Origin: Caulobacteraceae bacterium
Lineage (GTDB): Bacteria; Pseudomonadota; Alphaproteobacteria; Caulobacterales; Caulobacteraceae
Direction of reading: 5' to 3'
DNA length: 36,474 nucleotides
NCBI GenBank assembly: GCA_947475465.1
Contig: CANJLK010000034.1
Location: 1 to 36,474 of the forward strand
The notes under the pieces were generated by a model. That model worked only from the letters and a program-made list of their open reading frames with translations. It did no database searches and had not been told where the DNA came from. Shown piece by piece: positions 24,825-32,604 of this stretch. The translations under genes were made by a program, and so were the position numbers. How positions within the stretch are numbered: the first letter of the stretch is position 1; each line of letters starts with the position of its first letter.

Positions 24825-25601
24825 TTAGATGTGGGCCAGTCCCCTAACCGCCGCCATGTGGCGGCGGGAGACCAGCACTTCGGCGCCGGTGGACAGCACC
24901 ACGGAGCCGCGGCCAGACGCGTGGCGGATGCGGACGATGCGGTCGCGGCGCACCAGGCTGGAGCGGTGGACGCGGACGAACTGGGCGGGATCCAGACGGG
25001 CGGCGAGGGCGCCGATCGATTGGCGCACGAGGAAGCTGCGGGGGCCGGCGTGGATGCGGACATAGTCCCGCTCGGCGGCCACCCAGTCGATGGCCGCGAC
25101 GGCCAGATGGGTGCGTCCGCCGCGTTCGTGGATCCACATGTCCCGCTCGAAGGGCGAGGCCGGCAGGGCGGCGCCGCCCCGCAGGTTGCGCACGATCTCC
25201 TCCAACTCCGCGACCCGTTCACCCGCCGTCCGGTCGGCCAGGGCCTGGCGGGCCCGCTCCAGCGCCTGCGCGAGACGCTCCGGCTCCACGGGCTTCAGGA
25301 GATAGTCGAAGGCCGCGCGCTCGAAGGCCTCGACGGCGAACCGGTCGAAGGCGGTGACGAAGATGACGATGGGCGCCGTGGCGGGCGGCAGGGCGGCCAG
25401 GACGTCGAGGCCGCTCACCCCGGGCATCTTGATGTCCAGCAGGACCACGTCCGGCGCCAGGTCGGCGATCATCCGCCCCGCCGCGATCCCGTCGGCGGCC
25501 GCCCCGGCCAGCGCCACGTCCGGCAGATCCCGCAGCAGGATCTCCAGCCGGCGCCGCGCCAGGGGCTCGTCGTCGACCACCAGGACCCGCAAGGCGGCCA
25601 T
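24825..25601 (-). CDS. LytTR-family response regulator
   Basis: A 258-aa regulator. The receiver domain (about 4-120) has the acidic pocket DDE at 10-12, phosphoacceptor Asp56 in LLDIKMP, Thr in VTAFD and Lys in LLKPVEP. A linker leads to a LytTR DNA-binding domain (about 155-258) with VAAERDYVRIH and FVRVHRSSLV. LytTR regulators usually bind direct repeats near promoters. The ATG overlaps by one base the TGA of the kinase gene upstream, so the pair is translationally coupled. Targets cannot be told from the window. Confidence 0.94.
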   Translation of the reverse strand: MAALRVLVVDDEPLARRRLEILLRDLPDVALAGAAADGIAAGRMIADLAPDVVLLDIKMPGVSGLDVLAALPPATAPIVIFVTAFDRFAVEAFERAAFDYLLKPVEPERLAQALERARQALADRTAGERVAELEEIVRNLRGGAALPASPFERDMWIHERGGRTHLAVAAIDWVAAERDYVRIHAGPRSFLVRQSIGALAARLDPAQFVRVHRSSLVRRDRIVRIRHASGRGSVVLSTGAEVLVSRRHMAAVRGLAHI

Positions 25602-26716
25602 CAGGCGCGCTCCAGGGGGAGTTCGATCGCCGCGCGGAACCCGCCCTCGGCGCGCGGTCCGGCGCTGAGCCGCCCGGCCTCGCCATAGGCCAGGGCCAGG
25701 CGCCGGCGGACGTTCTCCAGCCCGACCCCTAGCGCAGGAACCGCCTCGGCGAGATCGGGGGCCGCGTCGTCCAGCACATCCACGCTCAGGCGTCCGTCCT
25801 CGGCGCTGGCCACGATCTCGATGCGGACCGGCCGGCGGGTGCGCGCGACGCCGTACTTCACCGCATTTTCCACCAGCGGCTGCAGGATCAGGCTGGGGAC
25901 CAGGGCGCCCGCCAGGTCCGGCGGCAGGGTCTCGCTGAGGACCAGCCGGTCGCCGAACCGCTCCCGCTCGATGGCCAGGTACTGGCGCTGGGCGGCGATC
26001 TCGTCGGCCAGCGTGATCTTCTCGCCGGGCGCCCGCTCCAGGGAGGCGCGCAGGAAGCTGGAGAGCGACAGCACCATCCGCTCGGCCCGGTCGACGTCGC
26101 GCTGCAGGATCAGCGACGAGAGCGCGTTCAAGGTGTTGAACAGGAAGTGCGGGTTGATCTGGTAGCGCAGCATCTGGTTCTGGCTCTCGGCCGCCAGGGC
26201 CTGGGCCTCGACCAGGCGCAGCGTGTTCTCCCGCGCCTCTTCGTCGAAGCTCATGGCCAGCACGATGGCCGACCAGGCGATGAACGACCAGATCAGCACC
26301 GACAGGTTCATGACCAGGCCGATCAGGGTCTGACTCCAGGGCATGCTCTTTCCCACTGGGGCGATCAGATAGAAGGCCGCGTGGTTGAGGCCGGTGTAGA
26401 ATACCGCCCCGGCCAGCGAGAGCGCCACGGCCAGCGCGATCCGCTGGCCCCGAGGCCAGTCGCGGGTGGCCAGCAAAGCCTTCTGGATCGCGACGCAGGC
26501 GACCACCGCCGTGCAGCAGATCGCCGCCCGGCGCAGGCCCATGTCGATGAGCCGTGCGCGCGTCTCGTCCATCCCAAGCGAGCGCACCGTGATCAGCAGG
26601 TAGGTGAAGACCCACAGGATCAGGTTGGCGACCAGGTAGCGGTCGAAGATCCGCCGGGGCGGCGTCACGCTCGTCAAAGGGCCGCCCTCCGTGCTGCCGG
26701 CTTGAGCCAGGGGCAA
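25601..26716 (-). CDS. LytS/YehU-type sensor histidine kinase
   Basis: A membrane kinase of up to 371 aa. Four hydrophobic segments (about 28-46, 64-83, 93-120 and 130-155) are followed by the short His_kinase domain with QINPHFLFNTLN (His190) and an ATPase domain with LVENAVKYG and GVGLENVRRRL. No extracytoplasmic sensor domain is evident, so signals probably act on the membrane region. The start is uncertain: TTG at 26716 or GTG at 26668, neither with a good ribosome-binding site. It is coupled to the LytTR regulator downstream. Confidence 0.92.
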   Translation of the reverse strand: MPLAQAGSTEGGPLTSVTPPRRIFDRYLVANLILWVFTYLLITVRSLGMDETRARLIDMGLRRAAICCTAVVACVAIQKALLATRDWPRGQRIALAVALSLAGAVFYTGLNHAAFYLIAPVGKSMPWSQTLIGLVMNLSVLIWSFIAWSAIVLAMSFDEEARENTLRLVEAQALAAESQNQMLRYQINPHFLFNTLNALSSLILQRDVDRAERMVLSLSSFLRASLERAPGEKITLADEIAAQRQYLAIERERFGDRLVLSETLPPDLAGALVPSLILQPLVENAVKYGVARTRRPVRIEIVASAEDGRLSVDVLDDAAPDLAEAVPALGVGLENVRRRLALAYGEAGRLSAGPRAEGGFRAAIELPLERA

Positions 26717-26882
26717 CCTAGGCCAGGGCCCGCCGCCGCGCGACGCCGCTCGTCGTGGAAATCGCGCCGTTCGCAGCAGGCGGGGCGCTTCGCATCGTCT
26801 TTTGCAACCCTCGTCGAATACGGCGTGATCGGCGCCGTCAGCGGACCGATCCTCCAGCCAGGCATCTGGTTAGGGGCTGGTC

Positions 26883-27068
26883 ATGAAGCTTTGCGGTCAG
26901 ATTTCGGTCGAGCTCACCGTCGGCGATTTCGTCGAGGCGGCGGATCACCAGAAGCGGCTGGAGGGGCTGCTGGCGCAGATCCGCGCCACCTATCCGGACG
27001 CGACCCTGGCGGTGCGCGAGCGCCGGCAGCGCAAGGACTTCGGCCTCACGCCGGCGGCGCAGCGCTAA
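26883..27068 (+). CDS. Small hypothetical protein (61 aa)
   Basis: The short protein MKLCGQISVELTVGDFV... has a beta-like start, then a helix (EAADHQKRLEGLLAQIRATY) and a basic end. Codon bias supports coding. GGGGCTGGTC precedes the ATG. It ends 5 bases before the MarR-like gene, so the two form an operon. No family is recognised. Confidence 0.55.
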   Translation: MKLCGQISVELTVGDFVEAADHQKRLEGLLAQIRATYPDATLAVRERRQRKDFGLTPAAQR

Positions 27069-27073
27069 GTCCC

Positions 27074-27457
27074 ATGCCGGCTGTCGACGGACTGTTGGCG
27101 GCGCTGGGCCTGTTTAAGGTCCTGGACCCGCGGATCAGCGTCAATGAGGTGATCGTCTTCCTGCGCGTGGCCGAAGCTGAGGGGCTGACGGTGCAGGCCG
27201 TGGCCCAGGCGGCTGGCCTGACGCAATCGACCGCCTCGCGCAGCCTCCGCGCCCTGGGCCCCGCCGGCTCGCCCTGGTCGCAGGCGCCGGCCGTCGGACT
27301 GCTGGAGGCCTATCTGAAGCCCGACGACGCCCGCAGCCACGTGATCTGCCTCTCGCCCGCGGGCCGCGACCTGCGCGAGCGGCTCAACGGGGCCCTCCGC
27401 GGGGAGCCCGCGGCGAGCCGGGCGGCTTGGCGCGCCAACCGCGAAGCGGAAGAGTGA
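27074..27457 (+). CDS. MarR-like winged-helix protein
   Basis: The 127-aa protein has a helix-turn-helix at about 39-60 (TVQAVAQAAGLTQSTASRSL) that resembles MarR-type regulators, followed by a wing region with HVICLSPAGRDLRERL. N-terminal helices SVNEVIVFLRVAEAEG fit the MarR helix before the HTH. The length is slightly short for MarR. It may regulate itself and the 61-aa gene upstream. The frame is open far upstream, but the ATG at 27074 fits both the domain and the upstream gene boundary. Confidence 0.75.
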   Translation: MPAVDGLLAALGLFKVLDPRISVNEVIVFLRVAEAEGLTVQAVAQAAGLTQSTASRSLRALGPAGSPWSQAPAVGLLEAYLKPDDARSHVICLSPAGRDLRERLNGALRGEPAASRAAWRANREAEE

Positions 27458-27461
27458 ATAG

Positions 27462-27526
27462 CCACGGAAAACACGGAAATCACGGAATCGAAACTGCGCC
27501 TTCCGTGCATTCCGTGTTTTCCGTGG
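27462..27526. repeat. CACGGAA-rich inverted repeat between convergent genes
   Basis: Left arm CCACGGAAAACACGGAA (27462-27478) is perfectly complementary to 27510-27526; with the adjoining third CACGGAA the arms extend to 26 bases with two differences. The three CACGGAA copies per arm are 8-9 bases apart. Lying between the convergent MarR-like gene and regA, it may act as a bidirectional terminator. Confidence 0.85.
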
Positions 27527-27556
27527 TTCAAGTCTTCGTCGCCGCTTGCGCGGCGC

Positions 27557-28114
27557 TCACCGCGGGGCGCGCTTGGCCAGAATCCGCTGCAGGGTGCGGC
27601 GGTGCATGTTGAGCCGCCGGGCGGTCTCCGAGACATTGTGGTTGCACAGCTCATAGACCCGCTGGATGTGCTCCCAGCGCACCCGGTCGGCGCTCATCGG
27701 GTTTTCGGGCGGGGCCGCGGCCATGTCGCCCCGCGCCAGCAGGGCGCGGGCCACGTCATCTGCGTCGGCGGGCTTGGAGAGGTAGTCCACCGCGCCGGCC
27801 TTCACAGCCTGCACGGCGGTGGCGATGTTTCCATAGCCGGTGAGCATGATGATCTTGGCGTCGGGCCGCGCGTCGCGCACCGCCTCCACCACCTTCAGGC
27901 CGGTGCCGTCCTCCAGGCGCATGTCCAGCACCGCGAAGGCCGGAGCGTGGGAGCGCACGGCGGCCAGCGCCTCGGCGACGCTGCCCACGAGCGTCGGCTC
28001 GAAGCCGCGCTGCTCCAGGGCGCGGCCCAGGCGGATGCGCAAGGGCGCGTCGTCATCCAGCACCAGGAGTGACTTGTCCGGCAGGGCGGCGACGTCGGTC
28101 GTCAGGTCGGTCAT
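27557..28114 (-). CDS. regA: Redox response regulator RegA/ActR/PrrA
   Basis: The 185-aa regulator matches the RegA family throughout. The receiver has Asp20-22, phosphoacceptor Asp64 (VLDMRLEDGTGL), Thr92 and Lys114. A proline-bearing linker precedes a Fis-type helix-turn-helix (about 143-185) with HIQRVYELCNHNVSETARRL and NMHRRTLQRIL. RegA proteins switch genes for respiration, carbon and nitrogen metabolism with redox state. It lies 83 bases behind the cognate sensor on the same strand. Also named ActR or PrrA in related genera. Confidence 0.96.
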   Translation of the reverse strand: MTDLTTDVAALPDKSLLVLDDDAPLRIRLGRALEQRGFEPTLVGSVAEALAAVRSHAPAFAVLDMRLEDGTGLKVVEAVRDARPDAKIIMLTGYGNIATAVQAVKAGAVDYLSKPADADDVARALLARGDMAAAPPENPMSADRVRWEHIQRVYELCNHNVSETARRLNMHRRTLQRILAKRAPR

Positions 28115-28197
28115 GCAGTCACCCTGCGGCCCAGGGCTCCCTAAACTCTAACTTGCGACATACTGTCGCGTGATCGCCGGGTTCGGCAAGGTGCAAC

Positions 28198-29598
28198 TCA
28201 ACCGCCGTCGGCCTCGATCTTAGACCTGGGCCAGCGGGCGGCGACGATAGCGCCCGATGGACGGCCGTTCTGGAAGGTCACCACGGCGCCGGTTCTCTCC
28301 AACAACGTCTTGGCGATAAAAAAGCCCAATCCCATGCCGATGTGGCCGGTTCGCGACCCTTCGGCGCCCGGACGGCTGGTGACGTAGGGCTCGCCCAGCT
28401 TGGCCAGGATGTCCGGCGCGAAGCCCGGCCCGTCGTCACGCACCTCCATGGAAATGGTCGATGTGTCGAACCTGGCGGAGACCAGCACCTCGGAGCGGGC
28501 GAAGTCGACGGCGTTCTCCACGAAGGTCGTGAAGGCGTGGGTGATCTCGGGCATGCGGCCGATATCGGGCGCCTTCACGCCCGGCGCGCCGGTGACGATC
28601 GCCTCGACCCGGACGTCCCTGGCCGAGGCTGCGTGAGGCTCGATCACCTCCTGCACTAGCTGACGCAGGGAGAGACGCTCATGCACCTCGTCGGAGGCGG
28701 CGGCAGGCGCGTCGGTGAGCCGGCGCAGAATCTCGCGGCAGCGTTCGGCCTGGCTGACCAGCAGGTCGGCGTCGTCCTTGACCGCCGGCGTCGGCGCCTC
28801 GCGGGCCAGTTCCTTGGCGACGATGGAGATGGTGGCCAGCGGCGTGCCAAGTTCATGGGCGGCCGCGGCGGCCAGGGCGCCCAGGGCCGAGAGCCGCTGC
28901 TCGCGCGCCAGCACCGCCTGGGTGACGTCGAGCGCCAGCGCCATGCGCGCCGATTCCACCGCCGCCTGGCGCACGTAGCCCGCGGTCAGCGCGAGCCCAG
29001 CGATCACCGCCACCGCGGCGCCGATCCGGTAGCTCAAGGGGACGAACGCGCTCGCCCCCGGGGCGGCCGGTAGCGGCAGGGACATGAAGGCCAGCAGCAG
29101 GGCCACGCCGCCGGCCATGGCGCCCAACGCCAGCACCTGGCGCAGCGGCAGGGTGGCGGCGGCCAGGGTGACCGGCGCGATCAGCATGAGGACGAAGGGA
29201 TTGGCCGTGCCGCCGGTGACGAACAGCAGGGCCGCCAGTTGCAGGATGTCCAGCGCCAGATGGGCCGCGGCCTCGACGTCGCGGAAGATCCGCTGGCCCG
29301 GCGAGGCGACCCCGGTGAGCAGGTTGAGCCAGGCGCCCGCGCCGACGATGGCGAAGCACAGGGTGAAGGGCGCCTCGACCCGCAGCGCCAGGCCGGCCAC
29401 GACCAGGATCAGGCCCTCGCCAGCCACCACAAGCCAGCGCAGGGTGACAAGGGTCCGCACCCGCAGCCGGCCGCGATGGACCGCGCCCTCGGACCAGTCG
29501 GCGGCGGCGCTGATCGCCGAGTCTTGCATGGCGCCGGAGCCGGCCCTATCGAGTCCGGCAAGGTCGGTCGGCGTGGCGGCGGAACTCGCAGTGGCCAT
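28198..29598 (-). CDS. regB: Redox sensor histidine kinase RegB/ActS/PrrB
   Basis: A membrane kinase of about 466 aa with six hydrophobic segments. The quinone-binding signature GGTANPF is at about 129-135, the H-box AAAHELGTPLATI gives His248, and a Cys 39 residues later (AERCREIL) matches the redox-active Cys of RegB. ATP-binding boxes VENAVDFA, DDGPGF and GMGLGFFIAK are present. The frame stays open to an ATG at 29652, but that would leave 26 bases before the divergent SCO start; 29598 or an ATG at 29529 is more likely. The regB-senC-regA grouping is well known in alphaproteobacteria. Confidence 0.93.
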   Translation of the reverse strand: MATASSAATPTDLAGLDRAGSGAMQDSAISAAADWSEGAVHRGRLRVRTLVTLRWLVVAGEGLILVVAGLALRVEAPFTLCFAIVGAGAWLNLLTGVASPGQRIFRDVEAAAHLALDILQLAALLFVTGGTANPFVLMLIAPVTLAAATLPLRQVLALGAMAGGVALLLAFMSLPLPAAPGASAFVPLSYRIGAAVAVIAGLALTAGYVRQAAVESARMALALDVTQAVLAREQRLSALGALAAAAAHELGTPLATISIVAKELAREAPTPAVKDDADLLVSQAERCREILRRLTDAPAAASDEVHERLSLRQLVQEVIEPHAASARDVRVEAIVTGAPGVKAPDIGRMPEITHAFTTFVENAVDFARSEVLVSARFDTSTISMEVRDDGPGFAPDILAKLGEPYVTSRPGAEGSRTGHIGMGLGFFIAKTLLERTGAVVTFQNGRPSGAIVAARWPRSKIEADGG

Positions 29599-29678
29599 GG
29601 CCGGGTCAGGATTGCGCGCCTGCGGTCGGCTGGCGAGCCCCAAAGCCCGCATCGACGCCGAAAGGATGTGAATTCGCC

Positions 29679-30290
29679 ATGAGCCGGACCACCCTGACCG
29701 TCCTCGTCGTCCTGGCCGTGGCCTTCCTCGCCCTTACCGGACTGGCGGTGCAGCGCGGAATCCTTGGGCCGGCACAGCAGACCGCGGCCATCGGCGGACC
29801 CTTCCGCCTGACGGACCAGGCCGGACGCGCCACGGACCAGGGCGTGCTCAAGGGAAAATGGAGCGCGGTGTTCTTCGGATTCACCTACTGTCCGGAGGCC
29901 TGCCCGACGACCCTATTGGCCCTGGGCCAGGCGGAAAAGCTGCTGGGCCCGCAGGCGAAAGCCTTTCAGACGGTCTTCATCTCAGTCGATCCGGGCCGCG
30001 ACACGCCCAAGGTGATGGCCAACTACCTGGGCAATAGCGCCTTCCCCAAGACCGTGGTCGGGCTAACGGGGACCGAGGCCGAGGTCGCCAAGGCCGCCAA
30101 GGCCTATCATGTGTTCTACCAGAAGGCCGGAACCGGCCCCGACTACCAGGTCAACCACTCGACCATCACCTATTTGATGAGCCCCAGGGGCAAGCTGGTG
30201 TGCTTCATCCCCTATGGCGCGCCGCCGGATGTGATGGCCAAGAAGATTTCGGCGGCCATGGCGGCCGGACCGGGGGCCACGGCCTGCTGA
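29679..30290 (+). CDS. SCO1/SenC family copper protein
   Basis: The 203-aa protein has an N-terminal membrane anchor (about 5-25) and a thioredoxin-like domain with the copper ligands Cys71-Pro-Glu-Ala-Cys75 and His160 (VNHST). SCO proteins help assemble the CuA centre of cytochrome oxidase and may act in thiol redox. It is divergent from regB; GAAAGGATG lies before the ATG. The placement mirrors senC/prrC in photosynthetic relatives and links oxidase assembly to redox sensing. It ends in an unusual Cys (GATAC). Confidence 0.95.
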   Translation: MSRTTLTVLVVLAVAFLALTGLAVQRGILGPAQQTAAIGGPFRLTDQAGRATDQGVLKGKWSAVFFGFTYCPEACPTTLLALGQAEKLLGPQAKAFQTVFISVDPGRDTPKVMANYLGNSAFPKTVVGLTGTEAEVAKAAKAYHVFYQKAGTGPDYQVNHSTITYLMSPRGKLVCFIPYGAPPDVMAKKISAAMAAGPGATAC

Positions 30291-30318
30291 TCCGGATGCT
30301 GCATTGCGTCCGGCCGCC

Positions 30319-30337
30319 GGGCGCCCCGCGGGCGCCC
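30319..30337 (+). terminator. Possible terminator hairpin after SCO gene
   Basis: GGGCGCCC-CGC-GGGCGCCC is an 8-bp stem with a 3-base loop, 28 bases after the SCO stop. No T tract follows, so it may be a weak or Rho-assisted terminator. Confidence 0.4.
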
Positions 30338-30458
30338 ATTCGGCCCTAGAGAGAAATCGCTTCAGCGAAGCTATGGACCCCGTTAAGGGTTTCAGGTGTT
30401 ATGTTGCGACGCACAACACGCGCTCTGGCCCCTCGGCCGGACGCCAGGGGACCGGGGC

Positions 30459-31757
30459 ATGCTCTACACCCTCTATGAAACCGCCTATTACGCCTCCACG
30501 CCGCTGCGCGCCGCAGCAAGGCTGACCCGGGACTTCTGGTCCTCGCCGCTCAACCCGGCCAAGGACAGCGAGATCGGCCGGCGCATCTACGCCAACGCCG
30601 ACCTGTTCGCGAACCTCACCAAGCGCTACGGCCGCCCGGCGTGGGGGATCGACAGTGTCGTGGTCGACGGCCAGCCGGTCCGGGTGCGGATCACCGAGGA
30701 GTGGTCGAGCCCCTGGTGCAAGCTGCTGCATTTCAACCGCGACAGCGCCGACATGCGCCGGGCGGGCCGCCGCACCCTGGAGCCGGCGGTGCTGATCGCC
30801 TGTCCGCTGTCGGGCCACTACGCCACCCTGCTGCGCGGCACGGTCGAGGCCTTCCTGCAGGACCACGAGGTCTATGTCACCGACTGGTCGAACGCCCGCG
30901 ATGTGCCGGTCATGGAAGGCCGCTTCGACCTCGACGACTATATCGACCACATCCGCCAGATGCTGAGCGTCATGGGGCCCCGCCCGCACGTGGTCGCGGT
31001 CTGCCAGCCCGGACCGCCGGTCCTGGCCGCCGCCGCCCTGATGGCCGAGGACAACCATCCCAGCCGCCCGGGCTCCATGACCTTCATGGGCTCGCCCATC
31101 GACGCGCGCCTGTCGCCGACGGTGACCAACAAGCTGGCCGAGGAAAAGCCCTTCACCTGGTTCAAGTCGAACATGATCGACACCGTGCCGGGGCCCTATC
31201 CGGGCGTCGGACGCCGGGTCTATCCGGGCTTCGTCCAGCTGGCCGCGTTCGTCTCGATGAACGCCGAGAAGCATGAGGCGGCCCACAAGCGCTACCTGAA
31301 GCAGCTGATGGAAGGCGACGGGGACAGCGCCGAACGCCACCTGGAATTCTACGACGAGTACCTGTCGGTGCTCGACCTCACCGAGGAATTCTACCTGCAG
31401 ACCGTCGACGTGGTCTTCCAGCGCCACCTGCTGCCGAAGGGCGAGCTCGAACACCGCGGCCGGCCGGTGCGCTGCGAGGCGATCACCGACATCGCGCTGC
31501 TGACCGTCGAGGGCGAGAACGACGACATCTCGGGCATCGGCCAGACCCAGGCCGCCCACACCCTGTGCTCGAACCTGCCGGACGCGCTGAAGGCCGACTA
31601 CGTCCAGCCGCACGTGGGCCACTACGGGGTGTTCAACGGCTCGCGCTTTGAGTCTGAGATCTATCCCCGGGTCCGCAACCACATCTGGACAGCGGAACTG
31701 GCGCTCCACAACAAGACCAATGTGGTGGCCCTGCCCAAGCGGACCGAGGCCGCCTGA
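30459..31757 (+). CDS. phaZ: Intracellular poly(3-hydroxybutyrate) depolymerase
   Basis: The 432-aa enzyme mobilises PHB granules for carbon. It starts MLYTLYETAYYASTPLR, typical for i-PhaZ. The nucleophile is Cys182 in VAVCQPGPP, the Cys-type box of this family; Asp in EGENDDISG and His in HVGHYGVFNG complete the triad. The length fits the family. The ATG at 30459 is chosen by homology, with GGGG before it. No other PHB gene is nearby. The upstream 120 bases are A/T-richer and probably hold the promoter. Confidence 0.94.
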   Translation: MLYTLYETAYYASTPLRAAARLTRDFWSSPLNPAKDSEIGRRIYANADLFANLTKRYGRPAWGIDSVVVDGQPVRVRITEEWSSPWCKLLHFNRDSADMRRAGRRTLEPAVLIACPLSGHYATLLRGTVEAFLQDHEVYVTDWSNARDVPVMEGRFDLDDYIDHIRQMLSVMGPRPHVVAVCQPGPPVLAAAALMAEDNHPSRPGSMTFMGSPIDARLSPTVTNKLAEEKPFTWFKSNMIDTVPGPYPGVGRRVYPGFVQLAAFVSMNAEKHEAAHKRYLKQLMEGDGDSAERHLEFYDEYLSVLDLTEEFYLQTVDVVFQRHLLPKGELEHRGRPVRCEAITDIALLTVEGENDDISGIGQTQAAHTLCSNLPDALKADYVQPHVGHYGVFNGSRFESEIYPRVRNHIWTAELALHNKTNVVALPKRTEAA

Positions 31758-31808
31758 CACTCCGCGTTACCTCGCCGCGGCTTCGCGCGAGGAGAGGATG
31801 GGGCTAGA

Positions 31809-32567
31809 TTGCGACGGGTGAGTCTCTTCACCCGCTCCTTCAACGATGGCGACCGGCTGGAGATCGCCGGGACGGCGGTCACCCTGCGGGTCAACGGCCG
31901 CGCCCGCCGCGTATCCCTGCGGCTCGACCGCACGCGGCGCGAGATCGTCGCCACCGCGCCCTCCCCCCGCCGCCTGCCGGAAGCCGCCGCCTTCGCCCGC
32001 GAGCGCGCCGCCTGGATCGCCGAACGGATGGCCGAGCTGCCCAGCGCGGCGCCCCTGCATCCGGGCATGACCCTGCGCGTCTTCGACGAGCCGGTCAGGC
32101 TGGAGGCCGGGACGGGACGGGCCAAGTGGCTGCCCGCCGCCGAAGGCGAGCCGGCGCGGATCACGGCCATGGGCGCAGATGCGAATGGCGGCGAGGGCTA
32201 TGCCCGGGCGGTGATCCTGATGCTCCGGAAACGGGCGCTGGGGGTGCTCTGCGAGCGCACCGAGATCTATGCGGCCATGCTGGGCGCGCCGGTACCCAAG
32301 GTGACGATCATGGACGCCAAGGGCCGCTGGGGCTCCTGCCGGCCGGGCCTGCGGGGCGGCCAGGCCTCGATCCGCTATAGCTGGCGCCTGGCGCTGGCTC
32401 CCTTCGCGGTCGCCGACTACGTGGCGGCCCACGAGTGCGCCCACCTGCTGGAGCTGAACCACGGGCCGAAATTCTGGGGGCATGTGAAGGCCCTGGTGGG
32501 CGACGTGCGCCCGCACCGCGCCTGGCTCCGGGCCGAGGGCGCGGCCCTCCACGCGGTGGGAGGATAG
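31809..32567 (+). CDS. M48/YgjP-type metallopeptidase (DUF45, SprT-like)
   Basis: The 252-aa protein belongs to the YgjP/DUF45 family of presumed zinc peptidases. The zinc site is His208-Glu209-x-x-His212 (AAHECAHL) with NHGPKFW following; MDAKGRWGSC at about 168-177 is also diagnostic. The N-terminal half has the beta-rich RARRVSLRLDR segment. It is cytoplasmic by sequence. The start is taken at TTG 31809 because GAGAGGA lies about 10 bases before it; GTG at 31818 is an alternative. It converges on the PBP gene. Confidence 0.92.
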   Translation: MRRVSLFTRSFNDGDRLEIAGTAVTLRVNGRARRVSLRLDRTRREIVATAPSPRRLPEAAAFARERAAWIAERMAELPSAAPLHPGMTLRVFDEPVRLEAGTGRAKWLPAAEGEPARITAMGADANGGEGYARAVILMLRKRALGVLCERTEIYAAMLGAPVPKVTIMDAKGRWGSCRPGLRGGQASIRYSWRLALAPFAVADYVAAHECAHLLELNHGPKFWGHVKALVGDVRPHRAWLRAEGAALHAVGG

Positions 32568-32604
32568 AGAGCCGTCACCCTCCCCAGAAGGGAAGGGCGA
32601 CAAC

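Noticed and set aside
26147..27457. 436-codon plus-strand frame covering the start of the LytS kinase and the MarR-like gene
   Set aside because: Only the last 127 codons look coding; the rest is antisense to the kinase and runs over the 61-aa gene.
30399..31760. Complete 453-codon open frame opposite phaZ
   Set aside because: The plus strand shows the full PhaZ triad; the antisense frame is a by-product of high G/C content.
32568..32604. Terminator between convergent YgjP-type and PBP genes
   Set aside because: The 37-base gap has a weak CCCTCCC/GGGAAGGG pairing but no stable stem with T tract on either strand.
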